This document shows, piece by piece, positions 49,460-60,127 of a stretch of 64,000 bases of DNA. Origin of the DNA: Conus ventricosus (Eukaryota > Mollusca > Gastropoda > Neogastropoda > Conidae). A program made the translations under genes and the position numbers. The stretch covers positions 13,038,514 through 13,102,513 of the forward strand of contig CM031622.1 in assembly GCA_018398815.1 (NCBI GenBank). Reading direction: 5' to 3'. The notes beneath the pieces were generated by a model that saw only the letters and a list, made by a program, of their open reading frames with translations, did no database searches and had not been told where the DNA came from. Numbering within the stretch: the stretch's first letter is position 1; each line of letters opens with the position of its first letter.

Positions 49460-49931
49460 TACATTATTTTCTTTTGGTTTCTTTGCTGGCTGCATAACAG
49501 TTCGCCTATCATGAGAGACTACAAAAGGGTCTTCAGCACTGCTTGAATTCTATTGTGGTGGGTGGGAGGGGGGCTTTTCCTTTTGCCCCTACCCTAGACC
49601 CCCCATCAGGGTGTTGTTCGTGGACCCCACTGGGGCTGTGACGGCCCCAGGACCTTGGCCTTTTTCACAAAGTGTTCAAGTCAGCTGTTGGTTTGGACTG
49701 GATGTGATGTGTGTCACACGTGTTGGTGACGTTCTGACCAGCATGTGTTGTTCTGCCCTGTGCGGAGGATCAAATATGATGCGTGTCAGAAACACGTGTT
49801 GGTGACGTTGGAACAGAGAGGAGGTGTGTCTGAACAGGCCTCTGGTTTGAACAGGCACTGTGCCTCACACCATAGATCAGATGTGCATACAGTGTAGGAG
49901 AGGCATCAGTGTCAAGCTCTGCCACACTGGA
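49460..49931. other. Intron C-D, single-copy DNA with a short imperfect duplication
   Basis: cacgtgttggtgacgtt occurs twice (about 49717 and 49793). Nothing else recognised. Confidence 0.5.
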
Positions 49932-50059
49932 TGTGATAGGTCAGACAAATAGGATGACATGGATATGACAGGTCAGACAAATAGGATGACATGGATATGA
50001 CAGGTCAGACAAATAGGATGACATGGATATGATAGGTCAGACAAATAGGATGACATGGA
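49932..50059. repeat. Minisatellite, 32-bp unit, left part
   Basis: ggtcagacaaataggatgac and atggatatgaca, 32 bases, four copies up to the left end of the hAT element. Confidence 0.94.
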
Positions 50060-50586
50060 CAGACCTGTTTACCCCCTTGGCTACCCAAGTGTAATCCCAA
50101 ATACTGAAAAGTGTAATCTTATGGGGGAAAAGTGTAATCGAAGGCGCGAAGCGCCGAGATAGCTAGGGGGGTCCGGGGCATGCCCCCCCCCCCCCCGGAA
50201 AATTTTTTTGGGGGAAGCAAAATGGTGCAATCTGGTGCACATTCTGGTGCACATTCTAAGGTTAAATTTCATCATTATGACCATGAAAATTCAACTCAAA
50301 ATATAACAAAAACAAATTAAAACTCACCAACTGCCATTGGAACCACTTTACTTGGTCAAAGGATGTCTGCCAAGTTGGAGGATACCAAATAAATAATGTA
50401 TTTAAAATTATAAAAAAAAACACACACACACATCTGAAGTCTTCAGAAAGTCCCCTTGTGTACAAATCCTGGAAGCAAATGTTCTCACACAAATACACAA
50501 TCAGTCACTCTGCCAGTGCCTCCACCCCACTGCCAAGCATGAAAAAGAGAGAAAAAAAAAGAGAGAGAGAGAGAGAGAAATGTTCT

Positions 50587-50973
50587 CTAAGCTTTTAAAG
50601 AATTGTAGTAGGCTGATCTCAGCTGAACCAAGTCCTTGTCTGACATCTCCCTGCATTCGCCTGGTTGTCCTTTTAACACCATTAGAGCTTCAGTTGTCTC
50701 TGGCAGCAGTGAAGATCTTGCTTCTGTGCAGTTTTTCCTCACCATGGAAAACACTCTCTCACAGGCAGCACTGGAATGGGGAATAGTCAGAATGCCCTTC
50801 ATGGCAAAGGCTAACTGCTCCAGGCTGGGCTCCTTTTTAGCCAGTTCTTTCCAAAATTCATCAGCACGGTCAAAATCCTGAGAATCTGGGGGCTGCATGA
50901 CCTGGTAAGCAGTAAATTGTTCCATTATTTGTGAGAAGCCGTGCCCGCATGTCTCGAGCTTACAATCGAACAT
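50587..50973 (-). pseudogene. hAT transposase, C-terminal dimerisation fragment
   Basis: 128 codons on the minus strand from an ATG at 50973. Residues of about 66-115 contain MKGILTIPHSSAACERVFSM and EARSSLLPETTEALMVLKG. This is the hallmark of the hAT C-terminal dimerisation domain (SxxxERxFS ... L.p.t...L..lk). The full family protein is 600-700 residues with an RNase-H-like catalytic core; here the core is missing. The text upstream (MEQFTAYQVMQPPDSQDF) belongs to the same family but is joined directly to the N-terminal finger region by deletion. Confidence 0.88.
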
Positions 50974-51185
50974 TCCGCCATGTTCACAGCTGAAGTCCGA
51001 CTTATGCTACAATGCACATATCCCGGCCCTTTTCTTGATGGGAAAAGACAGTTATACTTGTCATGGTATACCTGGCGGTATTTTTGAGTAACTCGTGCCT
51101 TTTTTGGTTTCTCAGGAACTGTTTCTTTCGTAACACGGCAATCAGAATCGTCGTCTGTCTCATGCTGAGCACGCTTTGACGCCAT
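50927..51185 (-). pseudogene. hAT transposase, N-terminal BED-finger fragment, frameshifted
   Basis: From an ATG at 51185 the minus strand reads MASKRAQHETDDDSDC, then a basic stretch (KPKKARVTQKYRQVYHDKY) and CLFPSRKGPGYVHCSI. Related hAT proteins have here a YxxCxxCxxDFSxxHGG BED-type finger. The continuation of the finger (DFSCEHGG) lies in another frame near 50980-51005, so a one-base change breaks it. The usual role of this part is DNA binding at the transposon ends. With the core deleted the element cannot move itself. Confidence 0.75.
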
Positions 51186-51488
51186 CTTTGATAATGATGT
51201 CAACCCGCGAAAGTTATCTCCCTTACTAAAACGTTCAACCTCATGCCTGCCCGCAATGCTGGCTTTCGGTTACACGGATATGAAGGAATAACTGAACACT
51301 GTAACTTTCGCAGGCGGCACAGTGAGTGAACGGGCCATCGCGTTGTTGAACCGACCAGAATGATTGCTTTCGAAAAGTGTAGTTTTGGCGATCCGCGTGG
51401 CGGAATTTAATGTTTGAAGGCGTAATGGCGTAATTGGAGGTTTGAAATCGTGATTTATTACGCCAAAGGCGTAAAGTAAACAGGTCTG

Positions 51489-51830
51489 CATGGATATGAC
51501 AGGTCAGACAAATGGGATGACATGGATATGACAGGTCAGACAAATAGGATGACATGGATATGATAGGTCAGACAAATAGAATGACATGGATATGATAGGT
51601 CAGACAAATAGGATGACACGAATGTGTATAGGAGTCTGTTTCAAGCTCTGCCACTCTGGATATGATAGGTCAGACAAATAGGATGACATGATAGGTCAGA
51701 CAACCAGGATGACACGAATGTGTATAGGACTTAGGAGTCTGTTTCAAGCTTTGCCACTCTGGATGTGATAGGTCAGACAACTAGGACGACACGAATGTGT
51801 ATAGGACTTAGGAGTCTGTTTCAAGCTTTG
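51489..51830. repeat. Minisatellite, 32-bp unit, right part with longer variants
   Basis: Continues the 32-bp array of 49932-50059. Longer units insert gacacgaatgtgtataggac, ttaggagtctgtttcaagct and ttgccactctggat, making a mixed higher-order repeat. Confidence 0.9.
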
Positions 51831-52993
51831 CTGTTCAGCTGGGTCAGATGGTATGCTGTGACTTAGTATTTGAAAGAGACGTCATTCTAAGCTGTTGTCT
51901 GTTTATCACATGACAGCGACTTTAGGCATTAACACAGGAGTGAATGGAGATGTCTGAGATGTGGTGGATGATCAGCTGGGGTGCCAACCTTCTGCTGACG
52001 TTTGGAGCACATAGTTTTGTGGGGAATGTGGATGTGTCTGTGTGCACTGACGATTTGTCGTTTATCATGCGTGCGTGTGAACCTCCCTCTCTCTGCCCCA
52101 CTCCCTTTGCCAAAGCTAGAAATACAACTGAGGAGATTGTAAATATCGGTTTTAACTAGCTGGTTTTGCCTTTTACTTTGTATTTACAAATGTGGCAGGA
52201 ATACGCAGACATTCTCTTGCACACATACACAGTCATCTCAGGTCTTCCTCCTCTTCTTCGGTGCATGTATCGTCGTCATCATGGTGTCATGAATTGAAAG
52301 CAGAAGAAAGAGAGAAAGTGGAACCTTTTTGTGTATAACAGTCCCCATAACTCTTTAAAAGCTGGGTCTTTACAGGGAGGGAGTTCTCTCCAGGAGCTGG
52401 TGTAGGTGAAGACAGGGTCCCTGTACGTCGGAGAAGTGGAAAGATTTGAACAGAGCACAAACTGAAAAGAAGGGGAAAATATGATTTGGGTGTAATGTCT
52501 GCTATATGCTGAACAAGAACAATAACATGCTGAGCAAGTATGCGCATTTTTGTCCTAGATAACGATCAGATGTGAGAAAGGCTTTTTTTGTTTGTTCGTT
52601 TGTTTCAACTGAAGACTGTTCCAGTGAATACACAAGTAACCTGGGATAAATGAGGTGTAAGAAATCCATGTATTTTGACTTCTGTCAAGTTCATTGCCCT
52701 TCAGTTTTAGAACTGTGCTTTGGGGGATATTTTCACTGAAAAGAGATTTTGTTGTTTGAACTTACTGGCTCAGTTTTAGAGACACTAAGATCCTGGTCAG
52801 GGAAAATAGGAACATTTCATGTTCATAATGCTGCATGAACTTGTGAAAGAAAAACAAAGGTGTCAGAGAAAAGTGTTTATAAAAAGGTGTGTGTTTGCTC
52901 GGAGGGCCTGTATTAGGTGGTTGGAGGGTATGACAGTATTGATGATAGGAACAATGAAGTTGATTTCTAAGGATGTGTGTTTTTGTGTTTCAG
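51831..52993. other. End of intron C-D, single-copy DNA
   Basis: About 1.2 kb ending in the exon D acceptor (tgtgtttcag). A minus-strand open stretch around 52290-52540 has a protein-like look in two frames but no domain I recognise. Confidence 0.5.
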
Positions 52994-53070
52994 CGACCAG
53001 TCTAACTGGCACAATGACTCGCCTCAAAAATCACGCAGTTTCACTTGTAGGATGCTTGTCAAGCCTCCAA
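52994..53070 (+). CDS. NCOA: Coactivator exon D: PAS-A, CRMLVKP segment
   Basis: 77 bases between gtgtttcag and ccaa|gtaagt. It reads DQSNWHNDSPQKSRSFTCRM then LVKPP. The R/H-S/T-F-x-C-R-M-L-V-K-P text is a conserved strand of the p160 PAS-A domain, preceded by a Trp as in S-W-x-x-E-P. The right phase (1) joins exon E correctly. The left side needs one more base to join exon C in frame, so a G may be missing beside the acceptor. Strong donor. Confidence 0.92.
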
Positions 53071-53089
53071 GTAAGTCATCAACTGGTTA

Positions 53090-53098
53090 TATATATAT

Positions 53099-53145
<47 letters not shown>

Positions 53146-53178
53146 ATGGATGAGGTTGGTCGGGAGTATGTATGTATG

Positions 53179-53226
<48 letters not shown>
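53090..53226. repeat. (TA)n, (TG)n and (TC)n microsatellites just after exon D
   Basis: Short ta run at 53090-53099, tg run to 53144, tatg repeats and a tc run at 53181-53224. Confidence 0.94.
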
Positions 53227-53228
<2 letters not shown>

Positions 53229-53409
53229 TGAATACTAAAACAAGTTGGACATCTTTTCCTTTAGGGACGATTTTTATTTTCAAGCTTTTGCCTCAAGGGC
53301 TTCATCAGGAATAAAACACCTCATAAAAGTCCAATGCCCTCAACATGATTACTCCTCAGCAGTTACAACTATTTTAACACATGCGCACATATGCGCTTGT
53401 GTACACACG

Positions 53410-53410
<1 letters not shown>
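53227..53410. other. Intron D-E spacer
   Basis: Single-copy DNA, nothing recognised. Confidence 0.45.
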
Positions 53411-53451
<41 letters not shown>

Positions 53452-53540
53452 CAAAAGGGGGGGGGGGGGAGTGGGGGGGGGGGGGGGGGGAGAGAGAGAG
53501 GGGTGGTGTGGTTGAATGGAAGAAGGGGGGGGGGGGGGGG
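53411..53540. repeat. (CG)(CA)n and poly-G tracts
   Basis: cgcgcgcgc and ca run to about 53447, then G-runs at 53457-53469, 53473-53490 and 53525-53540. Confidence 0.92.
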
Positions 53541-53616
53541 CATGTATAAAAAAAAACGAGGCAGAAAGGATAAATGTAGCACTGTGGGCGTGGTTAAAAG
53601 CTGACTGTCGGACACA

Positions 53617-54679
53617 GGTGCTGGGAAGGGGAGGGGGTGGAATGGGGGGGGGGGGGGGGGTGCTGGGAAGGGGATGGAGGTGGAATGGGGGGGGAGGGGG
53701 GTGCTGGGAAGGGGAGGGAGGTGGAATGGGGGGGGGGGGGGGGGTGCTGGGAAGGGGAGGGAGGTGGAATGGGGGGGGGGGGGGGTGCTGGGAAGGGGAT
53801 GGAGGTGGAATGGGGGGGGAGGGGGTGCTGGGAAGGGGAGGGAGGTGGAATGGGGGGGGGGGGGGGGGGGTGCTGGGAAGGGGAGGGAGGTGGAATGGGG
53901 GGGGGAGGGGGGTGCTGGGAAGGGGAGGGAGGTGGAATGGGGGGGGGGGAGGGGGGTGCTGGGAAGGGGAGGGAGGTGGAATGGGGGGGGGGAGGGGGGT
54001 GCTGGGAAGGGGAGGGAGGTGGAATGGGGGGGGGGGGAGGGGGGTGCTGGGAAGGGGAGGGAGGTGGAATGGGGGGGGGAGGGGGGTGCTGGGAAGGGGG
54101 GAGGTGGAATGGGGGGGGGGAGGGGGGTGCTGGGAAGGGGAGGAAGGTGGAATGGGGGAGGGGGGGGGGGGTGCTGGGAAGGGGAGGGAGGTGGAATGGG
54201 GGGGGGAGGGGGTGCTGGGAAGGGGAGGGAGGTGGAATGGGGGGGGGGAGGGGGGTGCTGGGAAGGGGAGGGAGGTGGAATGGGGGGGGGGGAGGGGGGT
54301 GCTGGGAAGGGGAGGGAGGTGGAATGGGGGGGGGGGGGAGGGGGGGTGCTGGGAAGGGGAGGGAGGTGGAATGGGGGGGGGGAGGGGGGTGCTGGGAAGG
54401 GGAGGGAGGTGGAATGGGGGGGAGGGGGGTGCTGGGAAGGGGAGGGAGGTGGAATGGGGGGGGGGGTGCTGGGAAGGGGAGGGAGGTGGAATGGGGGGGG
54501 AGGGGGGTGCTGGGAAGGGGAGGGAGGTGGAATGGGGGGGGGAGGGGGGTGCTGGGAAGGGGAGGGAGGTGGAATGGGGGGGGAGGGGGGGGGAGGGGGG
54601 TGCTGGGAAGGGGAGGGAGGTGGAATGGGGGGGGAGGGGGGTGCTGGGAAGGGGAGGGAGGTGGAATGGGGGGGGGGGA
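53617..54679. repeat. G-rich minisatellite, ~40-bp unit, ~27 copies
   Basis: Unit ggtgctgggaaggggaggga, ggtggaat and a G-run of 7-18 with one A (for example ggggggggaggggg). Only the G-run varies in length. Each unit has four or more G-tracts and so could form a quadruplex on the coding strand of the host gene. Gly/Trp/Glu frames on plus and Pro/Ser/His frames on minus are open across it; these are artefacts. Confidence 0.95.
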
Positions 54680-54708
54680 TGAGGTATGTCTGATACCAGG
54701 CATATGGA

Positions 54709-57428
54709 CCTGTATTGCATGGTGGGCCCATATCAACATAATAAACGATAGTTGCGCATGGTGGGCCCATATCAACATAATAAACGATAGGTGCGCATGG
54801 TCCGCCCATATCAACATAATAAACGATAGGTGCGCATGGTGGGCCCATATCAACATAATAAACGATAGGTGCGCATGGTGGGCCCATATCAACATAATAA
54901 ACGATAGGTGCGCATGGTGGGCCCATATCAACATAATAAACGATAGGTGCGCATGGTCGGCCCATATCAACATAATAAACGATAGGTGCGCATGGTCGGC
55001 CCATATCAACATAATAAACGATAGGTGCGCATGGTCGGCCCATATCAACATAATAAACGATAGGTGCGCATGGTCGGCCCATATCAACATAATAAACGAT
55101 AGGTGCGCATGGTCGGCCCATATCAACATAATAAACGATAGGTGCGCATGGTGGGCCCATATCAACATAATAAACGATAGTTGCGCATGGTCGGCCCATA
55201 TCAACATAATAAACGATAGGTGCGCATGGTCGGCCCATATCAACATAATAAACGATAGTTGCTCATAGTCGGCCCATATCAACATAATAAACGATAGGTG
55301 CGCATGGTCGGCCCATATCAACTAATAAACGATAGGTGCGCATGGTCGGCCCATATCAACATAATAAACGATAGGTGCGCATGGTCGGCCCATATCAACA
55401 TAATAAACGATAGGTGCGCATGGTCGGCCCATATCAACATAATAAACGATAGGTGCGCATGGTCGGCCCATATCAACATAATAAACGATAGGTGCGCATG
55501 GTCGGCCCATATCAACATAATAAACGATAGGTGCGCATGGTCGGCCCATATCAACATAATAAACGATAGGTGCGCATGGTCGGCCCATATCAACATAATA
55601 AACGATAGGTGCGCATGGTCGGCCCATATCAACATAATAAACGATAGGTGCGCATGGTCGGCCCATATCAACATAATAAACGATAGGTGCGCATGGTCGG
55701 CCCATATCAACATAAATAAACGATAGGTGCGCATGGTCGGCCCATATCAACATAATAAACGATAGGTGCGCATGGTCGGCCCATATCAACATAATAAACG
55801 ATAGGTGCGCATGGTCGGCCCATATCAACATAATAAACGATAGTTGCGCATGGTCGGCCATATCAACATAATAAACGATAGGTGCGTTATGGTCGGCCCA
55901 TATCAACATAATAAACGATAGGTGCGCATGGTCGGCCCATATCAACATAATAAACGATAGGTGCGCATGGTTGGCCCATATCAACATAATAAACGATAGG
56001 TGCGCATGGTCGGCCACTATCAACATAATAAACGATAGGTGCGCATGGTCGGCCCATATCAACATAATAAACAATAGGTGCGCATGGTCGGCCCATATCA
56101 ACATAATAAACGATAGGTGCGCATGGTCGGCCCATATCAACATAATAAACGATAGTTGCGCATGGTCGGCCCATATCAACATAATAAACGATAGTTGCGC
56201 ATGGTGGGCCCATATCAACATAATAAACGATAGGTGCGCATGGTCGGCCCATATCAACATAATAAACGATAGGTGCGCATGGTCGGCCCATATCAACATA
56301 ATAAACGATAGGTGCGGATGGTCGGCCCATATCAACATAATAAACGATAGGTGCACATGGTCGGCCCATATCAACATAATAAACGATAGGTGCGCATGGT
56401 CGGCCCATATCAACATAATAAACGATAGGTGGCATGGTCGGCCCATATCAACATAATAAACGATAGTTGCGCATGGTCGGCCCATATCAACATAATAAAC
56501 GATAGGTGCGCATGGTCGGCCCATATCAACATAATATACGATAGTTGCGCATGGTGGGCCCATATCAACATAATAAACGATAGTTGCGCATGGTGGGCCC
56601 ATATCAACATAATAAATGATAGTTGCGCATGGTGGGCACATATCAACATAATAAACGATAGTTGCGCATGGTGGGCCCATATCAACATAATAAACGATAG
56701 GTGCGCATGGTCAGCCCATATCAACATAATAAACGATAGGTGCGCATGGTCGGCCCATATCAACATAATAAACGATAGGTGCGCATGGTCGGCCCATATC
56801 AAATAATAAACAATAGGTGCGCATGGTGGGCCCATATCAACATAATAAACGATAGTTGCGCATGGTCGGCCCATATCAACATAATAAACGATAGTTGCGC
56901 ATGGTCGGCCCATATCAACATAATAAACGATAGTTGCGCATGGTCGGCCCATATCAACATAATAAACGATAGTTGCGCATGGTCGGCCCATATCAACATA
57001 ATAAACGATAGTTGCGCATGGTCGGCCCATATCAACATAATAAACGATAGTTGCGCATGGTCGGCCCATATCAACATAATAAACGATAGTTGCGCATGGT
57101 CAGCCCATATCAACATAATAAACGATAGTTGCGCATGGTCCGCCCATATCAACATAATAAACGATAGTTGCGCATGGTCGGCCCATATCAACATAATAAA
57201 CGATAGTTGCGCATGGTCGGCCCATATCAACATAATAAACGATAGTTGCGCATGGTCGGCCCATATCAACATAATAAACGATAGTTGCGCATGGTCAGCC
57301 CATATCAACGCAATGCGCATGGTCAGCCCATATCAACGCAATGAATAATAGGTGCGCATGGTCAGCCCATATCAACGCAATGAATAATAGGTGCGCATGG
57401 TCAGCCCATATCAACGCAGTGAATAATA
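54709..57428. repeat. Minisatellite, 39-bp unit, ~70 copies
   Basis: Unit gcgcatggtcggcccatatc and aacataataaacgatagg/tt, 39 bases. Two diagnostic sites vary: tcggccc or tgggccc, and gatagg or gatagt. The last few units (57296-57428) are a diverged form with cagcccatatcaacgcaatg and aataatagg. As 39 is thirteen codons, long frames are open on both strands (over 400 codons on minus). Internal one- and two-base indels shift these frames without consequence elsewhere, as expected of noncoding DNA. Confidence 0.97.
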
Positions 57429-57599
57429 AATGCGGATCGGAGGGGGCCAGGGACACAAAAAATGGGAAAAGGGGAAGATGAAGGATGGAGTAGTAGGGGG
57501 AAGCGCGGGGGTGGCATGATGTGAGAGGAGGGGGATGAAATGAAGAATAGGCTTCTCTTAGAAGGAAAAGTGAGGAAACGCGATTTGAAAAGAATGAAA

Positions 57600-57600
<1 letters not shown>
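57429..57600. other. Intron D-E spacer
   Basis: Purine-rich single-copy DNA. Confidence 0.45.

Positions 57601-57630
<30 letters not shown>
57601..57630. repeat. Poly-G tract, 30 bases
   Basis: Uninterrupted G run. Confidence 0.95.
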
Positions 57631-57631
<1 letters not shown>

Positions 57632-58191
57632 GATGTTTTGTTTTTCATTCCTAGAAAGAGCTCTTTGTCAGTGTGGTCAGAAGCAGCTGAGGATGACACA
57701 GCTGATCATGTCGTGTGGTCTGGGAAACCCAGCTGTAGTGAAGCAGCCTCCGCGCACACTCAGACCACTTCAAGTCATTAGAGCAGTCAGAAAACTGTGA
57801 GGAGAATCGAATTGGTTTCCTTGGAATCTGACACGAATATGTATTTATGATTTGCCTCATTACAAAAGATCATATACAAGTAGACAAAGTTTTGCAGGAT
57901 AGCGCCAGGTGGCTCTGTTTTGCATCTGTATTCTAAAAGAATTTCTCGGAGGGGGGGGGGGGGGCATGCCTCCAGTCCCTGCACCATAGAATTTCTGAGA
58001 CTTTTTTTTCCATGTGTTACAGGGAGACCTGTATTTAAATGCAGGAACTTCTCACCCTGACCCATATTACCATGAATTGTTCCAAAGTCGGTGTAGAATG
58101 ATGTGGTGTTGGTAAAGAGAAGATGTAGAATGACGCTGGGTTGCCTGTGTTCTTAATTGTGGTGACGTGCCCCTCCTGTGCGTGTGTGCAG
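57631..58191. other. End of intron D-E
   Basis: Single-copy DNA ending in the acceptor tgcgtgtgtgcag of exon E. A short G-run lies near 57951-57963. Confidence 0.55.
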
Positions 58192-58304
58192 GTGAGGAAG
58201 ATGATGATGTCGAAGTGAAGCAGACCTACGTCTCTCAGTATGAGAGCATGCACATTACTGCCATCCTTCAGCCCTGCAAGTTCCTGAGGTGCACTCTGAT
58301 TCAG
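58192..58304 (+). CDS. NCOA: Coactivator exon E: acidic loop and Y-E-S-M strand of PAS-A
   Basis: 113 bases between gtgtgtgcag and attcag|gtaggg. It reads EEDDDVEVKQTYVSQYESM then HITAILQP and CKFLRCTLIQ. In p160 proteins an acidic, variable loop is followed by K-Y-E-T-M-Q-C-F-A-V-S-Q-P; the Y-E-S-M ... A-I-L-Q-P text matches that. It starts in phase 1 (fits exon D) and ends in phase 0. Exon F needs one base from upstream, so the E-F junction is off by one as written. The Cys/Leu-rich end after QP is less conserved; an upstream donor (ctgag|gtgcac, 58289) is possible but does not fix the phase. Confidence 0.88.
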
Positions 58305-58632
58305 GTAGGGTCCAGCACCGCCCTAAAAAAGGGGAAGGAGGAGGAGGAGGAGTCTGTGGAGATGGTGGGGGTGGCAGGAGTGAGGGGAAAAAAAGATAGT
58401 TTCTTCCAGGGAATAAACATGTCCCAAGATTATTTTTTCTTCAACTCTTTCATGATGGTGGCAGGGTTGCAAATTTGTTGCCTTGCCATCGTTTTTTTTT
58501 TAAAAAAAATTTAAAATTTTTATCATACACCTCTTAATACTACCTTGATAGCCTGTTGTTGTATAACCGACAGAAAGGGTTAAAACGTGAACTTTGCGCT
58601 TTGTAGGCTGTTACAGACCTTTTGGATGGTAA
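58305..58632. other. Start of intron E-F
   Basis: Single-copy DNA with a GGAGGA-rich stretch just after the donor. Nothing else recognised. Confidence 0.5.
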
Positions 58633-59243
58633 TTAACCCTCTGCCTACCGCATGACTTTGTGCTTCATGACTGTGAGAATACTATGCCAAGTGAGGTAAC
58701 TCCGCAGCACATACACACTTGCCATAAAGAAACCTGAATAAAAAAAATTAGCTTTTAACTCATCTGTTCTATGAAATTAATGAAAACTTTTCAAAGACAT
58801 AACTCCATCCAAAACAGCCATTTTTCCCATATGTAGTGAACTGGTACACGAGGGGGGAAAAAAACCAGACAGACTAACTCTACTCCAGTGTTCTCGGTGC
58901 TGAAACACTTTTCCCTAAAGTCACTGAACCCACAGAAAGTCATGGATTAGGAGCACAAAGTGATTTTCCAAGTCTAAACAAAGTACTCAAACCTTCAGGA
59001 ACAAAATAAAGTCATTCTTTATGGTCTGCACACTAAATAGTCGGCCTTTGTTGTGCAGGGGGGAAAAAACCCAAAGTTCAACAATTTCGTTAAACTGAAG
59101 ATTTGTCTTCGAACTACTGAGGGGAAAAAAAATAGCAAGAACAGGTAACTGAACACTGGACTTTAGATTGTGATGGAATTCAGCTAAAATGTGCTTTTGC
59201 ACAAGTGCACTGAGCAATCGACACCCCCTCCCCCTTCCCCAAC

Positions 59244-59274
59244 ACACACACACACACACGCACACACACACACC
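59244..59274. repeat. (CA)n tract inside the piggyBac element
   Basis: Short ac run with one acgc. Confidence 0.9.
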
Positions 59275-59565
59275 ACTGTGGTGATGATGTACCTCTTGTC
59301 CGTCTCCCCATTGCTTTTTGATAAACGAGGCAGTTTTTAATTTAGGCCAGAGTTTATCTTCATCCTTTTCTGCATGCTTTTGTGTGGCAAATAAATTTGT
59401 TTCTTGCTCAAAGTCTGCCAAAATTCCTCAGAAATCAGAAAGCTACAGGTGACGCTCCCACAGACAAATCATGGGACGCACCCACTGACAGACCTGGTTT
59501 CCTGGCTGTCAAAGTCCACAAAATTTGGGGGGGGGGGCTTCACTTCTTGTAGTCTACCACGGCAG

Positions 59566-59859
59566 TCAACAATTAAAGAATCTCAAGCAACTTTTGTTTT
59601 TTGAATTTTTCTTTTTTGGGGGGCTGGGCCCAGCAGCAATGGGCAATTTGACATCGTCACTATCATCACCTGAATCATTATCGATTCCGGCCTCAAAATC
59701 AGTCGGCAGTCCATCTTTATTTATAACTAGGTCAAGATCGACGTCCGAATCGTCTCGCTTCAAATCTTGTTCAAGAGTGTAGCCCGCAAACACGCTCCCT
59801 TCATCCCTATTACACCCGAAAATGAATTCTACAAGTTGCATAGTTACTTGGTCCGCCAT
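59566..59859 (-). pseudogene. Probable piggyBac transposase N-terminal fragment
   Basis: From an ATG at 59859 on minus, about 97 codons: MADQVTMQLVEFIFGCNRDE, then FAGYTLEQDLKRDDSDVDLD, an acidic run (DNDSGDDSDD) and a basic PPKKKNSKNK end. An acidic, low-complexity N-terminus is usual in piggyBac proteins, which total 500-600 residues; the DDD catalytic core is absent. The position inside the terminal repeats supports the assignment more than the sequence does. The frame extends upstream to 59991 but without conserved features. Confidence 0.6.
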
Positions 59860-60127
59860 TTTCCAGAAAATCTTCACGAAAAAAAAAGCCAAACTTCGAA
59901 AATTCACAGCAGCAAAACTACTCCACCAAACTCTTGCAACAAAAACAAAATGGCATCCAGAAACTTTTGTACCAGAAGACTCTTTTGCCACAGTTGCATT
60001 CTGGGATATGCAATGGTAAAAGCAAAAGTCATTGACTAGTATTCAGCAGTTGATCTCGGTCGATGCAGTATTCAGAAAGAGGAAATCTCACTGTCGATCT
60101 TGGTCGATGCGGTAGGCAGAGGGTTAA

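Larger units (their letters stand above)
50060..51488 (-). mobile_element. Internally deleted hAT DNA transposon, ~1.43 kb
   Basis: Both ends carry the 13-base terminal inverted repeat CAGACCTGTTTAC (50060-50072 and 51476-51488). The repeated site CATGGA flanks the element on both sides (50054-50059 and 51489-51494). Inside, the minus strand encodes a BED-finger-like N-terminal piece and a hAT C-terminal dimerisation piece, with the central catalytic part of the transposase absent. The subterminal text 'aaggcgcgaagcgccgagat' and a poly-C hairpin loop (about 50186-50200) are of a style I associate with hAT elements of marine invertebrates. It sits inside a 32-bp minisatellite. Confidence 0.9.
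58637..60123 (-). mobile_element. Non-autonomous piggyBac element, ~1.49 kb
   Basis: Perfect 17-base terminal inverted repeats, CCCTCTGCCTACCGCAT at 58637-58653 and its complement at 60107-60123, are flanked on both sides by TTAA (58633-58636 and 60124-60127). TTAA duplication with CCC...GGG ends is diagnostic of the piggyBac superfamily. A second, imperfect copy of the subterminal motif ('gatctcggtcgatgcagtat') lies at about 60052-60076. The element holds only a short N-terminal-like reading frame on minus and a CA/CG tract near 59244-59274, so it depends on a transposase made elsewhere. Confidence 0.92.

Noticed and set aside
52287..52547. Minus-strand open stretch with protein-like text
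   Set aside because: Two overlapping frames look plausible but neither shows a motif I can name. Probably chance or an old repeat.
53349..57348. Long frames over the G-rich and 39-bp arrays (up to about 630 codons)
   Set aside because: They are products of unit sizes and lack of stops. Frames merge two unrelated arrays and extend over intron sequence of the coactivator gene.
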